Source: Leifsonia sp. Leaf264 (GTDB lineage: Bacteria > Actinomycetota > Actinomycetes > Actinomycetales > Microbacteriaceae). Taken from it: DNA of 64,000 nucleotides. Under the pieces are notes generated by a model. That model was not told the DNA's origin. It saw only the letters and a list, made by a program, of their open reading frames with translations, and searched no databases. The stretch's first letter is position 1. Each line of letters opens with the position of its first letter. This document shows, one piece after another, positions 26,878 to 35,631 of the stretch. The DNA lies in assembly GCF_001422325.1 (NCBI RefSeq), contig NZ_LMMR01000001.1:311256-375255 (forward strand). The letters run 5' to 3'. The translations under genes were made by a program, and so were the position numbers.

Positions 26878-27783
26878 ATGACCAATCAGGACGACGTCAA
26901 GGAGTTCCTCTCCAGCCGACGCGCGCGGATCACCCCGGATCAGGCCGGGCTGCCCGCCTATGGCGGCAATCGTCGGGTGGCTGGGCTTCGCCGCGAGGAG
27001 GTGGCCATGCTCGCCGGCATGAGCGTCGACTACTACAACCGCCTCGAGCGCGGAAACCTCCGCGGCGTCTCCGACGCCGTCCTCGGCTCCATCGCACGCG
27101 CGCTCCACCTCGACGAGGCCGAGACATCGCACCTCTTCGACCTCGCGCGAGCGGCGAACACCGCACCGACGAAACGACGCCGGTCCAGTCCGCGTGGAGT
27201 GCGACCGAGCATCCAGCGGATGCTCGATGCGATGACCGACGCTCCAGCCTGGGTGCGCAACGCCCGCCACGACTTCCTCGCCGGTAACCGCCTCGGCTTT
27301 GCGCTGTACAGCGAGATGTTCGCCGATCCCGTGCGGCCGGCGAACAGCGCGAGGTTCGTGTTCCTCGATGAACGCTCGAAGGAGTTCTTCCCCGATTGGG
27401 AACGGACGGCGGATGACATCGTGGCGATGCTCCGGTCCGAGGCCGGGGTCAATCCCTACGATCGCGACTTGTCTGACCTCATCGGCGAGCTGTCAACGCG
27501 CAGCGAGACCTTCCGAACCCGCTGGGCCGCCCACCACGTCAGGTTCCATCGCACCGGGATCAAGCGACTGCACCATCCCGAGGTCGGCGACCTGGAGCTC
27601 TCCTACGAAGCGCTGGAACTGACGAGCGAACCGGGTCTCACCTTCCTCGCCTACACGGCCGAGCCGAACACGCCGTCGGCAGACGGGCTGCGGCTGCTCG
27701 CGAGTTGGGCCGCCACCCTCGACGCCACCGCACTCGCCGCGGCACCAGCTCGCGGCGCTGCATCCGCCCCCGCCGACGGCTGA
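26878..27783 (+). CDS. XRE-family regulator with MmyB-like ligand domain
   Basis: This 301-residue regulator has an N-terminal helix-turn-helix (residues 10-80, with GLRREEVAMLAGMSVDYYNRLE) and a C-terminal MmyB-like domain (about 105-285). The latter has the PAWVRNARHDFLAGN and LGFALYSEMF segments typical of the family, which may bind a lipid or other small ligand. Such regulators often control adjacent oxidoreductase genes. A TAACGT box lies 11 bases before the ATG. It heads a rightward series with a cupin, a DUF2255 protein and an aldo/keto reductase. Confidence 0.9.
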   Translation: MTNQDDVKEFLSSRRARITPDQAGLPAYGGNRRVAGLRREEVAMLAGMSVDYYNRLERGNLRGVSDAVLGSIARALHLDEAETSHLFDLARAANTAPTKRRRSSPRGVRPSIQRMLDAMTDAPAWVRNARHDFLAGNRLGFALYSEMFADPVRPANSARFVFLDERSKEFFPDWERTADDIVAMLRSEAGVNPYDRDLSDLIGELSTRSETFRTRWAAHHVRFHRTGIKRLHHPEVGDLELSYEALELTSEPGLTFLAYTAEPNTPSADGLRLLASWAATLDATALAAAPARGAASAPADG

Positions 27784-27814
27784 GCATCAATCCCGATCTG
27801 AAGGAGGACTCCGC

Positions 27815-28213
27815 ATGGAGATCATCACCCTGCCCGCCACCACGAAGGGACCGCCGGCCATGTTCGTGGGCGACGTCTGGTTCGACGTGGTGGCACCGCC
27901 CCAGGCCGAACCGTCGCGCATGAAGGTCAACATCGTGCGCTTCGCCCCGGGCGCTCACACCGCCTGGCATTCGCATGCTCTCGGGCAGACCCTGCACGTC
28001 ACCGAGGGCGTCGGCTACGTCCAGTCCCGCGGAGGCGAGCTCGTGAAGATTCTCCCGGGGCAGACGATCCACACACCGCCGGGCGAGGAGCACTGGCACG
28101 GAGCAGCCCCCGACCACTTCATGTCGCACCTCGCGATGTGGGAGGGGGTCGCGGACGGTACCGAGACGACCTGGGGCGAGCACCTCACCCCCGACGAGTA
28201 TCCGTCGGCATGA
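27815..28213 (+). CDS. Cupin-domain protein
   Basis: This 132-residue single-domain cupin has metal-ligand histidines in HTAWHSHALGQTLHV (residues 49-63) and a second motif PPGEEHWHGA near residue 90. It resembles the small quercetinase/carboxymuconolactone-associated cupins, for which the reaction is usually unknown. AAGGAGG lies 9 bases upstream of the ATG, the strongest ribosome-binding site nearby. Its stop overlaps the DUF2255 start (ATGA). Confidence 0.88.
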   Translation: MEIITLPATTKGPPAMFVGDVWFDVVAPPQAEPSRMKVNIVRFAPGAHTAWHSHALGQTLHVTEGVGYVQSRGGELVKILPGQTIHTPPGEEHWHGAAPDHFMSHLAMWEGVADGTETTWGEHLTPDEYPSA

Positions 28214-28575
28214 GCGCCTGGACGGACGACGAGCTCGCCAGGATCGCCGGAGCAGGAGAGCTGAGGATCGCCGGACGGCGCGATGACGGGACTCTGCGCA
28301 GGCTCGTGATCATCTGGCAGGTGCGCGTCGGTGACGACATCTACGTGCGTTCCGTCAACGGTCCCACCGCAGGCTGGTATCGCGGCGCCCTGGATCAGGG
28401 CGAAGGACGCATCGAGTCGGGCGGCATCTCGAAGGACGTCAGCTTCACGAGGGACGATTCCCGGGACGCGGAGATCGATTCCGCGTACAGGACCAAGTAC
28501 GGAACCGGCGGCCCCGTCCGGTCCATCACTTCGTCCACAGCAACGAGCACCACTCTTCGCATCAACCCCCTCTGA
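28210..28575 (+). CDS. DUF2255-family protein
   Basis: This 121-residue protein begins MSAWTDDELARIAGAGELRIA and has the WQVRVGDDIYVRSVNG and GWYRGALDQGEGRI segments typical of DUF2255. The fold is expected to resemble small flavin- or F420-binding split-barrel proteins, but no function is established. It is coupled to the cupin gene through ATGA, and the aldo/keto reductase gene follows after 14 bp. Confidence 0.85.
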   Translation: MSAWTDDELARIAGAGELRIAGRRDDGTLRRLVIIWQVRVGDDIYVRSVNGPTAGWYRGALDQGEGRIESGGISKDVSFTRDDSRDAEIDSAYRTKYGTGGPVRSITSSTATSTTLRINPL

Positions 28576-28589
28576 CGGAGCATCCACCC

Positions 28590-29468
28590 ATGGACACATT
28601 CACTCTCAACAACGGCGTCGTCATCCCCCAGCTCGGGTTCGGCGTCTTCCAGACCCCTCCCGACGAGACGCGGGATGCCGTTAACACCGCGCTCGAGGTC
28701 GGCTACAGGCACATCGACACGGCTGCGGCCTATGGAAACGAGCGCCAGGTCGGTGAGGCCGTCGCCGCATCCGGTCTCGACAGGGCCGAGGTCTTCATCG
28801 AGACGAAGGTCTGGATCAGCGACTACGGCTACGAGGAGACCCTCCACGCCTTCGAGAAGAGCGCACGCAAACTGGGCGTCGACCAGATCGACCTGCTGAT
28901 CCTGCACCAGGCGCTGCCGGGCACGTTCGAGAGGACCCGTGAGGCGTACCGTGCTCTGGAGAAGCTGCTCGCAGACGGCGTTGTCCGGGCGATCGGAGTC
29001 AGCAACTTCATGGTCGACCACCTGAAGCTCCTCATGGACTCCGCCACGGTCGTTCCGGCGATCAACCAGCTCGAGGTGCACCCGTACTTCCAGCAGCCCG
29101 CCGTGCAGGCCGCGGATGCCGAGCTCGGCATCCTCACGCAGGCGTGGTCCCCGATCGGCGGCATCACGTTCTACCGCGACAGCGGCCACGGGAGCACTCT
29201 CGAGGACACGACGATCCGTGGCATCGCCGACCGGCATGGGAAGTCCCCGGCACAGGTCATGCTCCGCTGGCACATCCAGGAGGGCCGCTCGGTCATCCCG
29301 AAGTCCACCAAGCGCGCACGCATCGTGGAGAACATCGACGTGTTCGACTTCGAGCTGTCCCAGGACGAGCTCTCCGCGCTCGATTCCCTCGACACCGGGC
29401 ACCGGGGCGGCCCGGAACCCGAGGTCGTCACGCTCGAGGCGTTTGGTAGGCCGATTCCCGAAGACTGA
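28590..29468 (+). CDS. Aldo/keto reductase
   Basis: This 292-residue NADPH-dependent (beta/alpha)8-barrel reductase has its tetrad visible as Asp and Tyr in HIDTAAAYGNE (near 44-52), Lys in FIETKVWIS (near 74) and His in LLILHQALPG (near 108). The cofactor motif VIPKSTKRARIVENI is near the C-terminus. It resembles 2,5-diketogluconate reductase-type enzymes, but the substrate is not predictable. It is probably co-transcribed with the cupin and DUF2255 genes under the nearby XRE regulator. Confidence 0.9.
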   Translation: MDTFTLNNGVVIPQLGFGVFQTPPDETRDAVNTALEVGYRHIDTAAAYGNERQVGEAVAASGLDRAEVFIETKVWISDYGYEETLHAFEKSARKLGVDQIDLLILHQALPGTFERTREAYRALEKLLADGVVRAIGVSNFMVDHLKLLMDSATVVPAINQLEVHPYFQQPAVQAADAELGILTQAWSPIGGITFYRDSGHGSTLEDTTIRGIADRHGKSPAQVMLRWHIQEGRSVIPKSTKRARIVENIDVFDFELSQDELSALDSLDTGHRGGPEPEVVTLEAFGRPIPED

Positions 29469-29616
29469 TCGCCCTGAGCGGTTCGGCACCGCGATCCGGC
29501 CGGCGCCGCCGGGGTTCGGGAGCGCCACCGGGCCCAGGCGCGGAGTGTGGGAGGGGCGCGCTAGCATCCCGAGCACAGGAGATGTTCAGTTCACGAGCGA
29601 TCGAAAGCGAGCAGTC

Positions 29617-30228
29617 ATGGCCGATGTCGTCCTCTTCCACCACGCCCAGGGTCTCACCGACGGTGTGAAAGCCTTCGCCTCTGAACTGAGGGATGCCGGG
29701 CACACTGTGCACGTCCCCGACCTCTACTCCGGGCACACCTTCGCCACCCTCGAGGAGGGAATGGCCTACGCCCGGCAGATCGACTTCGAGGAGATCCTCG
29801 ACCAGGGCGTCGCCGCTGGAGAAGCCCTCGGCGACGGTCTCGTCTACGCGGGATTCTCGCTCGGGGTGCTTCCGGCGCAGAAGCTGGCGCAGACCGTCGC
29901 CGGAGCTCGCGGCGCGCTGCTCTTCCACTCCTTCATCCCCGTCTCCGAATTCAGCGAGAGCTGGCCCGAGGGCGTTCCCGTCCAGGTGCACGCCATGGAT
30001 GCCGACACCCTCTTCGTCGATGACGGCGATCAGGACGCGGCCCGAGAGCTCGTCGCCTCCACGCCCGAGGCCGAGCTCTTCCTGTATCCGGGCGACACCC
30101 ACCTCTTCGTGGATTCGTCACTGCCCGACTTCGAACCGACTGCGGCCGCCCTCTTGACGCGCCGCGTGCTCGACTTCCTGCGCGAACGCGACGAGGAGAG
30201 CGGCGCCACCCCCGGCACGTCCGAGTAG
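29617..30228 (+). CDS. Dienelactone hydrolase-family alpha/beta hydrolase
   Basis: This 203-residue alpha/beta hydrolase begins MADVVLFHHAQGLTDGVKAF. The nucleophile elbow reads GFSLGV near residue 80, with Ser where classical dienelactone hydrolases have Cys. A histidine lies in YPGDTHLFVDSSLP. It may therefore act as an esterase rather than on dienelactone. The 148 bp upstream carry a TAGCAT box, so it may have its own promoter. The frame before this ATG is not supported. Confidence 0.85.
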   Translation: MADVVLFHHAQGLTDGVKAFASELRDAGHTVHVPDLYSGHTFATLEEGMAYARQIDFEEILDQGVAAGEALGDGLVYAGFSLGVLPAQKLAQTVAGARGALLFHSFIPVSEFSESWPEGVPVQVHAMDADTLFVDDGDQDAARELVASTPEAELFLYPGDTHLFVDSSLPDFEPTAAALLTRRVLDFLRERDEESGATPGTSE

Positions 30229-30251
30229 CACCGCATCCGCGGGGTGCTCGC

Positions 30252-30932
30252 TCACATCGAACCGACGCCTCGCACCCGGTGCCCCACGGCGATCGACTCC
30301 CCCGATATCGCCCCGGCGACCGGTGAGACGAGGAAGGCGATGAGGCTGGCCACGTCGACCGGGCTCGATTCGCCGGGCTTGCCAGGGGCGACGACGGATG
30401 CCGGCTCCGTGGTCACCGGGCCCGGATTGACGACGTTCACCGTGACGCCCGTGCCGGCCACGGAGTCCGCGAGGTTCTTCGCCGCGATGATGAGGGCCGC
30501 GTTCCTGATGGAACCGGTGATGCTGCCGGTGAGATGGGCGTTCTGCCCACTGACTCCGACGATGCGGCCGGAGCCAGCATCCGTCATCACGGGAAGCACC
30601 GCATTCGCCACCCGCAGGAACGTGAGCGCCTTGGCGTCCACTCCTTCGAGCACCTGCGCGGGGTCGGCGCTGCGGGCGGGGTCGAGAGTCTGAGCGCTGG
30701 GGGCAGCCGTCACGACGACGCCGTCGATTCGCCCGTGCATCTCGAGCACCTTCGCCATCCCTGCCGCGACGGATGCGTCATCCCGTGCATCGAGCACGAG
30801 CCCGCCCTCGCCGCCACGCGACGCCGAGACGACCACGGCACCTTCGGCCTCGAGCCGTTCGACGACGGCGCTCCCGATCAGGCCGGTCCCACCGACGACG
30901 AGTACCACGCGTCCTTCGAGCTGCAGATCCAT
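30252..30932 (-). CDS. Atypical short-chain dehydrogenase/reductase lacking the YxxxK pair
   Basis: This 226-residue Rossmann protein has the NAD(P) motif VGGTGLIGSA near residue 15, the PG turn in VNVVNPGPVTTEP, and overall SDR spacing. Where the catalytic YxxxK is expected, the sequence reads GSIRNAALII, so both Tyr and Lys are absent. It may be a non-catalytic or altered SDR. It is convergent with the hydrolase gene and lies 34 bp after the LtrA-like gene on the same strand. Confidence 0.85.
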   Translation of the reverse strand: MDLQLEGRVVLVVGGTGLIGSAVVERLEAEGAVVVSASRGGEGGLVLDARDDASVAAGMAKVLEMHGRIDGVVVTAAPSAQTLDPARSADPAQVLEGVDAKALTFLRVANAVLPVMTDAGSGRIVGVSGQNAHLTGSITGSIRNAALIIAAKNLADSVAGTGVTVNVVNPGPVTTEPASVVAPGKPGESSPVDVASLIAFLVSPVAGAISGESIAVGHRVRGVGSM

Positions 30933-30966
30933 GGTTCAACCGTATTGCCCGCATCCGCTCGCATTG

Positions 30967-32247
30967 TCAGCTCTCACGGCGGATGTCGGCCTCGACATGG
31001 CGGTAGCCCGCCGTCTCGTAGCCGACCGCGACGACGAATGGCGAGAGCATCACGACGAGGAGGCACCACCCGAGGGGCACGCCGGCGGCGGCCAGCCCGA
31101 CACCGACGGCGAGGAACAGCACCATCCCGCTCGCCAGCATGACGTGGAACGAGTCGACGGCGCGGAACAAGATCGACCACAGCACGAAGTAGGCCACGCA
31201 GAACGTGAGCACGGGGATCGCCACCGACAGCACCACACCGACGGTGCCGATGGTCGTCTCGTCCTCTGCGGCGTAGGCGGCGACGTGCAGGCCGGCACCC
31301 ACCGCAGCGAGCGACCCGAAGATGGCGATATGGCCGTACCCCCACGCCCATTTCCGCTCCCGGTGGCGGGCGAGCACGGGGGCCGACGGGAGGATGAAGT
31401 AGGTCCACCACAGTCCGACCGTGAGGCCGGTGCCGGCGATGACGATGAGGATGGCCTCACCGCTCCAGTCGACACGCGACACGACGGCTGCGACGGCGGT
31501 GACGGTGCCGAGGATCCCCTCGCCGAGGGTGATGATCACCAGCAACCCGTAGCGCTCGGCGATGTGGGAGGCGTTCCACGGGGTCCCCAACCACGTGTCG
31601 TCAGCGGCCTTGGCATTCCAGCTGGCGAACGGATGTCCTGCGAACTCTGCGACCCAGAGCAGCACGACGAGGGCGACCAGCACCGTGACGTCGTCGATGC
31701 GCAGGATCGCGACAGTCAGCCATCCGGCCTGGATGACGACGCTGAAGGCCGCATAGCGCAGGGCCACGCGACGATTGGCCGGATCCTGCATTGCGACGCG
31801 CAGCCACATGAGGACGAGGGACGCACGCATCACGACGTAGCCAGCCGCGACGACGATGAAGTCGAACGGTTCCCCGGTGTCGATCGATTCGAAGACCGGC
31901 GGGATGCCCAGAGCGACGATGATGACGCCGATCATCTGCACGATGGTGAGCACCCGCTGGAGCCAGTCGTCGGTGTCGAACGCCGAGGCGAACCAGGTGA
32001 AGTTGATCCAGGCCCAGCACACCGAGAGCACGACGAAGGCGAATCCCCACACCGCGGTGGCGATGTGCCCCTCCGCGACGTAGTGCGCAAGTTCATCTCC
32101 GGCCCGCGAGAACGAGACCACGAAGGTCAGGTCGAAGAGCAGTTCGAGCGGAGTGGCGGCGCGGTGTCGCTCATGCGGGTCTCGTCCCAGCATCCGTTTC
32201 AGGCCATGGGGGCGTGCGTAGTCGAGAGCGGGATCTGACGTCACCAC
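30967..32247 (-). CDS. Low-temperature-requirement protein A (LtrA)-like membrane protein
   Basis: This polytopic protein of about 426 residues has some ten or more transmembrane segments. The LtrA-family opening HRAATPLELLFDLTFVVSFSRAG comes near residue 28, and a conserved WNASHIAERYGLLVIITLGEGI block near residue 215. The family's function is unknown; it is named for a Listeria cold-growth gene. The GTG at 32247 follows a TATCCT box by 6 bases, so a leaderless start is likely. An ATG at 32283 is in frame but has no upstream signals. Confidence 0.83.
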   Translation of the reverse strand: MVTSDPALDYARPHGLKRMLGRDPHERHRAATPLELLFDLTFVVSFSRAGDELAHYVAEGHIATAVWGFAFVVLSVCWAWINFTWFASAFDTDDWLQRVLTIVQMIGVIIVALGIPPVFESIDTGEPFDFIVVAAGYVVMRASLVLMWLRVAMQDPANRRVALRYAAFSVVIQAGWLTVAILRIDDVTVLVALVVLLWVAEFAGHPFASWNAKAADDTWLGTPWNASHIAERYGLLVIITLGEGILGTVTAVAAVVSRVDWSGEAILIVIAGTGLTVGLWWTYFILPSAPVLARHRERKWAWGYGHIAIFGSLAAVGAGLHVAAYAAEDETTIGTVGVVLSVAIPVLTFCVAYFVLWSILFRAVDSFHVMLASGMVLFLAVGVGLAAAGVPLGWCLLVVMLSPFVVAVGYETAGYRHVEADIRRES

Positions 32248-32319
32248 GTGATCAGGATAGGGACGGGCGGGTCGGCCGTCCACCAGTGGCGCCAGCCGAG
32301 ACGGCCGCGCCGGTGCCTG

Positions 32320-33516
32320 TCAGGCTGCGGCCCTCCGGTTGTCGACCAGCCCGCGCAGGATGGCTGCGTACTCGGCGATCATGCGGTCGCGGCCGAATCG
32401 CGCACGAGCGGCGATGCTCCGCTCGCGCAGCTCCGGTCGCCGCGCGAGCACGTCGGTCCAGGTCGGGGCGATGGCCGTCGCCTCGTGGGTCGTGACGAAT
32501 CCGATGCCGTCGACGGTCAACGCGGAATCGCCGACATCGGTGGTGACCGGCGTCGCGCCGGAGGCTGCCCCCTCGAGCAGGCAGAGGGGTGACGCCTCTC
32601 CGAAGGCACTCGTGAGGGCGACGATGTCGGCGATCCGGTAGATCTCGGGCATGTCGTCGCGGATGCCGAGAGCATGGAGATTCGTGGCATCCGTGACGCC
32701 CGATTCGTCCAGCAGGGCACGAAAGGCGTCGTTCTCCCTCGTCATGCCAGCGCCGCAGACGAGGTAGTGGGTCTCGGGGCGCTGCGCCGAGTGCAGCGCG
32801 ACGGAACGCAGGAAGAGACCGGGATCCTTCATGAGGTCGAACCGTGCCGCGAAGACGATGACCGGCGCAGCAGGCGGAACCCCGAGTGTCCGGCGCATCG
32901 CCGCCCGCTCGCCTTCCGTCCCGGGTCGGAAGCGATCCGTGTCGATCCCGTTGCCGATGACGAATCGTCCCGTGGCCGGCGAGAGGTAGGGCTGGTAGGC
33001 GTCGCTGGTCGACCTGGCGCAGGAGATCTCAGCCGTCAGCAGGCCGCTCGCGGCGGCTTCGCTGAGCCAGGACAAAGCCGATCCCGAGTGCGTCGGATCG
33101 GAGCGGTGCAGGCACGCCGCCACGGGGCGATCGGGCATCAGCCCGCGCTTCCGCAGAGCGAGCAGAAGCCCCAGCGGCTGCTCTTTGAGGGACAGGATCA
33201 CGTCGGCGCGCCCGACGAGGTTCGACGCCATCCGCAGCTGGCGATCGGTGTACGTCGATGGCGCAGGAGCCTCCACTCCGCCGGTCCGTCCGAGCGACGT
33301 CACTCCGACGCCGGATGCCGCCAGGCGGACGTAGCGCGGATCTCGGCGCAGGTGCTGGACGGTCGAATCCCGTCTGACGGCGGAGGCGATCGAGAGGACG
33401 TCGTGCTGCTGCTCGCCGGCGTTGTGCAGCCCGGCGATGAGGTCGGTGTGGAGGATGCGGGCTCCCCCGGCGAAGAAGCCCTCATAGAGGGAGAGCACTC
33501 GAATGGAACGGTTCAT
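32320..33516 (-). CDS. Glycosyltransferase family 4-type protein
   Basis: This 398-residue GT-B glycosyltransferase begins MNRSIRVLSLYEGFFAGGARI. Its C-terminal half carries IGNGIDTDRFRPG, VIVFAARFDLMKDPGLFL and the EASPLCLLEGAASGATPV nucleotide-sugar site with the usual E-x7-E spacing. It probably adds a sugar to an envelope glycan or lipid, but donor and acceptor are unknown. AAAGG 8 bases before the ATG fixes the start. It is a single gene, separated from the ADH gene by 208 bp without coding content. Confidence 0.87.
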   Translation of the reverse strand: MNRSIRVLSLYEGFFAGGARILHTDLIAGLHNAGEQQHDVLSIASAVRRDSTVQHLRRDPRYVRLAASGVGVTSLGRTGGVEAPAPSTYTDRQLRMASNLVGRADVILSLKEQPLGLLLALRKRGLMPDRPVAACLHRSDPTHSGSALSWLSEAAASGLLTAEISCARSTSDAYQPYLSPATGRFVIGNGIDTDRFRPGTEGERAAMRRTLGVPPAAPVIVFAARFDLMKDPGLFLRSVALHSAQRPETHYLVCGAGMTRENDAFRALLDESGVTDATNLHALGIRDDMPEIYRIADIVALTSAFGEASPLCLLEGAASGATPVTTDVGDSALTVDGIGFVTTHEATAIAPTWTDVLARRPELRERSIAARARFGRDRMIAEYAAILRGLVDNRRAAA

Positions 33517-33724
33517 CGCGATGCCTTTCGACCGAGGGCGGGTGACTGCGGCGACGCGTCGAATGCATCGGCCGCATCCGCCCCGCCGTGACTCTGCCGT
33601 TCGGACAATGCTGGAAGGCATTCGACCGGAAGTCGATTTACGCGAGTTGAGCATCGGATGAACGACAGGTTGATCCGCAGCACCTCGACGGGCTCCCGCC
33701 CGGCCGACGACGACGGCTGCGGTG

Positions 33725-34876
33725 TCAGCCGGCCAGTGGAACCACTCCGACCCGAACATGAGTGCCGGATGCGGCATCCTCGATCGCACGATCGAGTTCT
33801 GCCAGTGGATAGCTCGCACCGACCAGTTCTTGCAACGGCACGGTGCGCCAGGAGCGCTCGAGAAAGGCGACGGCGAGCTCCAGCTGCGCGGGCGTGTAGT
33901 TGTGCACGCCGGTCAGCGTGACGAGTCGGCGCACGATCGACTCGGCATCGAGCGGAACCGCTGGGCCGGGCGAGACGCTGCCGACGAGCACCACCGTGCC
34001 TCCGACCCCGACCCGGGAGATGACGGTGTCGACGGCTGCCGACGCCCCGGACGCCTCGATGGCGATGTTCACCTCCAGCAGGCCGCGCCGTGCCCGAGCT
34101 GCCAGAACCGTGTCGAGGTTCGCCGCGGATCCGGGCTCTGCCAGCGGGTCGACAGGAATCGCGCCGATGCGTCTGGCGAACGACCGACGGGCGGCGTCAG
34201 GGTCGGAGACGATCACCTCGGCCCCGGCCTCCACGGCGAGAGCCGCAGCCGACAGGCCGACCATGCCTCCGCCGGTGATGAGCAGCAGCGCACCGTCGAG
34301 ATCGTGGGTGCGGGATGCCGCGTCCAGGGCGGCGACCGCTGTGGCGGTGGCGCACGACGCCGCGGCGGCGACAGGCGCCGGCAGCTCGGAGCTCACGGCG
34401 ACGACGGCCGTGCCCGCCCGCACGTGCACGTGCGTGGCGAAGCCGCCAGTGAGCTCCCAACCCCGCGTGATGCGCTCGTGCCCGTACTTCGCCAGGTTGC
34501 GGCACTTCTGCGGGATGCCCCGCCTGCAGCGGTCGCACGTTCCGCAGCTCACGGCCAGCGACCACACCACGCGGTCTCCGAGTTCCAGCGGCGAACCGTC
34601 CGCGCGCACGGCGCCGTCGCCGAGCGCGACGACCCGACCGACCTGTTCATGGCCCAGTACGAGCGGCGTGGGAGCCGATCGATGCCCGCGCACGGTGTGC
34701 ACGTCGGATCCGCAGACCGTCGCGAACTCGATCTCCACAAGGGCGTCGCCGGGAGCGAGATGCACTCCGGGCGAGGCGATCAGCTGATGCGGCCGGTCGG
34801 GCTCGGTCCACACCATCGCGAGGGGCGACGGAGTCAGGGTGAGGTCCAGCCCGGTGTCGGGCAGCAGAGTCGTCAT
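33725..34876 (-). CDS. Zinc-dependent alcohol dehydrogenase of the phosphonate-associated type
   Basis: This 383-residue medium-chain dehydrogenase has catalytic zinc ligands in VCGSDVHTVRGHR and GHE, and a complete structural zinc loop CGTCDRCRRGIPQKC near residues 112-126. The nucleotide motif is GGGMVGLSAAALA. It resembles the alcohol dehydrogenase family found repeatedly in phosphonate-catabolic loci, which fits its place at the end of the phn cluster. The substrate is probably a hydroxy- or aldehyde-phosphonate-derived compound. It lies 5 bp after the hydrolase gene. Confidence 0.88.
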   Translation of the reverse strand: MTTLLPDTGLDLTLTPSPLAMVWTEPDRPHQLIASPGVHLAPGDALVEIEFATVCGSDVHTVRGHRSAPTPLVLGHEQVGRVVALGDGAVRADGSPLELGDRVVWSLAVSCGTCDRCRRGIPQKCRNLAKYGHERITRGWELTGGFATHVHVRAGTAVVAVSSELPAPVAAAASCATATAVAALDAASRTHDLDGALLLITGGGMVGLSAAALAVEAGAEVIVSDPDAARRSFARRIGAIPVDPLAEPGSAANLDTVLAARARRGLLEVNIAIEASGASAAVDTVISRVGVGGTVVLVGSVSPGPAVPLDAESIVRRLVTLTGVHNYTPAQLELAVAFLERSWRTVPLQELVGASYPLAELDRAIEDAASGTHVRVGVVPLAG

Positions 34877-34881
34877 CGTGG

Positions 34882-35631
34882 CTACTCGCCGCGGAGGCCG
34901 AGGAGAGCGGGCAGGTCACGGATGCTCGAGATCACGGCATCGGCACCGGCATCCGTCAACGCGGCCCGGTCGTGCGCACCGGTCAGCACGCCCACGACCA
35001 GGCCGGCACCGGCCCGTCTGCCCGCTTCGACATCGCTGCGGGTGTCGCCGACGACGACCATCGATGCCACGCTCGGGGCGCCGGAGCGCAGCAGCGCGGT
35101 CAGCGGGAGGTCGGGGTGCGGGCGACCGCGTCCGGCATCGACGGGCGACAGTGCCAGGTCGGCGAGCTCCTGCCAGCCGAGCGCGTCGAGCACGGCGTCA
35201 CGCGTCGCGGGTGCGAAGCCCGTGGTGAAGACGACGGATGCTCCGGCGGCGCTCAGCTCGCGGATGACGTCGGCGGCCCCGTCCACCTCGGCGACGCCGT
35301 CCCGGGCGACGATCTCGGCGTAGGCCCCCTCGAAGGCGGCGTTCCCGCGTTCAGCAGCGGCCTCATCGCCGCTGGCGAGCACCCGGAAGACGTCGATCTT
35401 CGACTGTCCCATGGTGTCGCGCACGTACTGCAGTGAGGCCTCGAAGTCGGAACCGGCACCGATGCCGCTGCGCTCGGCCGCGAGGGCGAAGGCCTGCTCG
35501 ACGGCGCCGTCGTCGCTGACGGTGGTTCCGGCCATGTCGAGCACGATGAGCTCGACGTCGGCCCAGGATCGCTGCTGCGTCGGCGCCTGCGTCGGCGCCT
35601 GCGTCTCCGGGGCGGTGGTTGCGGTTGTCAT
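34882..35631 (-). CDS. Phosphonatase-like HAD hydrolase
   Basis: This 249-residue HAD-superfamily protein resembles phosphonoacetaldehyde hydrolase PhnX. The nucleophile motif is LDMAGTT near residue 31, a lysine lies in the cap-region MGQSKIDVFR (the position of the PhnX Schiff-base lysine), and a later VVGDTRSDVEAGRRAG motif binds Mg2+. It would cleave a C-P bond to give an aldehyde and phosphate. The N-terminus has a QAPT repeat. The start overlaps the stop of the FAD oxidoreductase (ATGA). Confidence 0.88.
   Translation of the reverse strand: MTTATTAPETQAPTQAPTQQRSWADVELIVLDMAGTTVSDDGAVEQAFALAAERSGIGAGSDFEASLQYVRDTMGQSKIDVFRVLASGDEAAAERGNAAFEGAYAEIVARDGVAEVDGAADVIRELSAAGASVVFTTGFAPATRDAVLDALGWQELADLALSPVDAGRGRPHPDLPLTALLRSGAPSVASMVVVGDTRSDVEAGRRAGAGLVVGVLTGAHDRAALTDAGADAVISSIRDLPALLGLRGE

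Noticed and set aside
33517-33724. Possible small gene between the glycosyltransferase and ADH genes
   Set aside because: No frame has a credible start with ribosome-binding site or recognisable product; it more likely holds the glycosyltransferase promoter.
35578-35603. 12-bp direct repeat at the start of the phosphonatase-like gene
   Set aside because: It encodes a short QAPT repeat in a disordered N-terminus and has no sign of a regulatory role.
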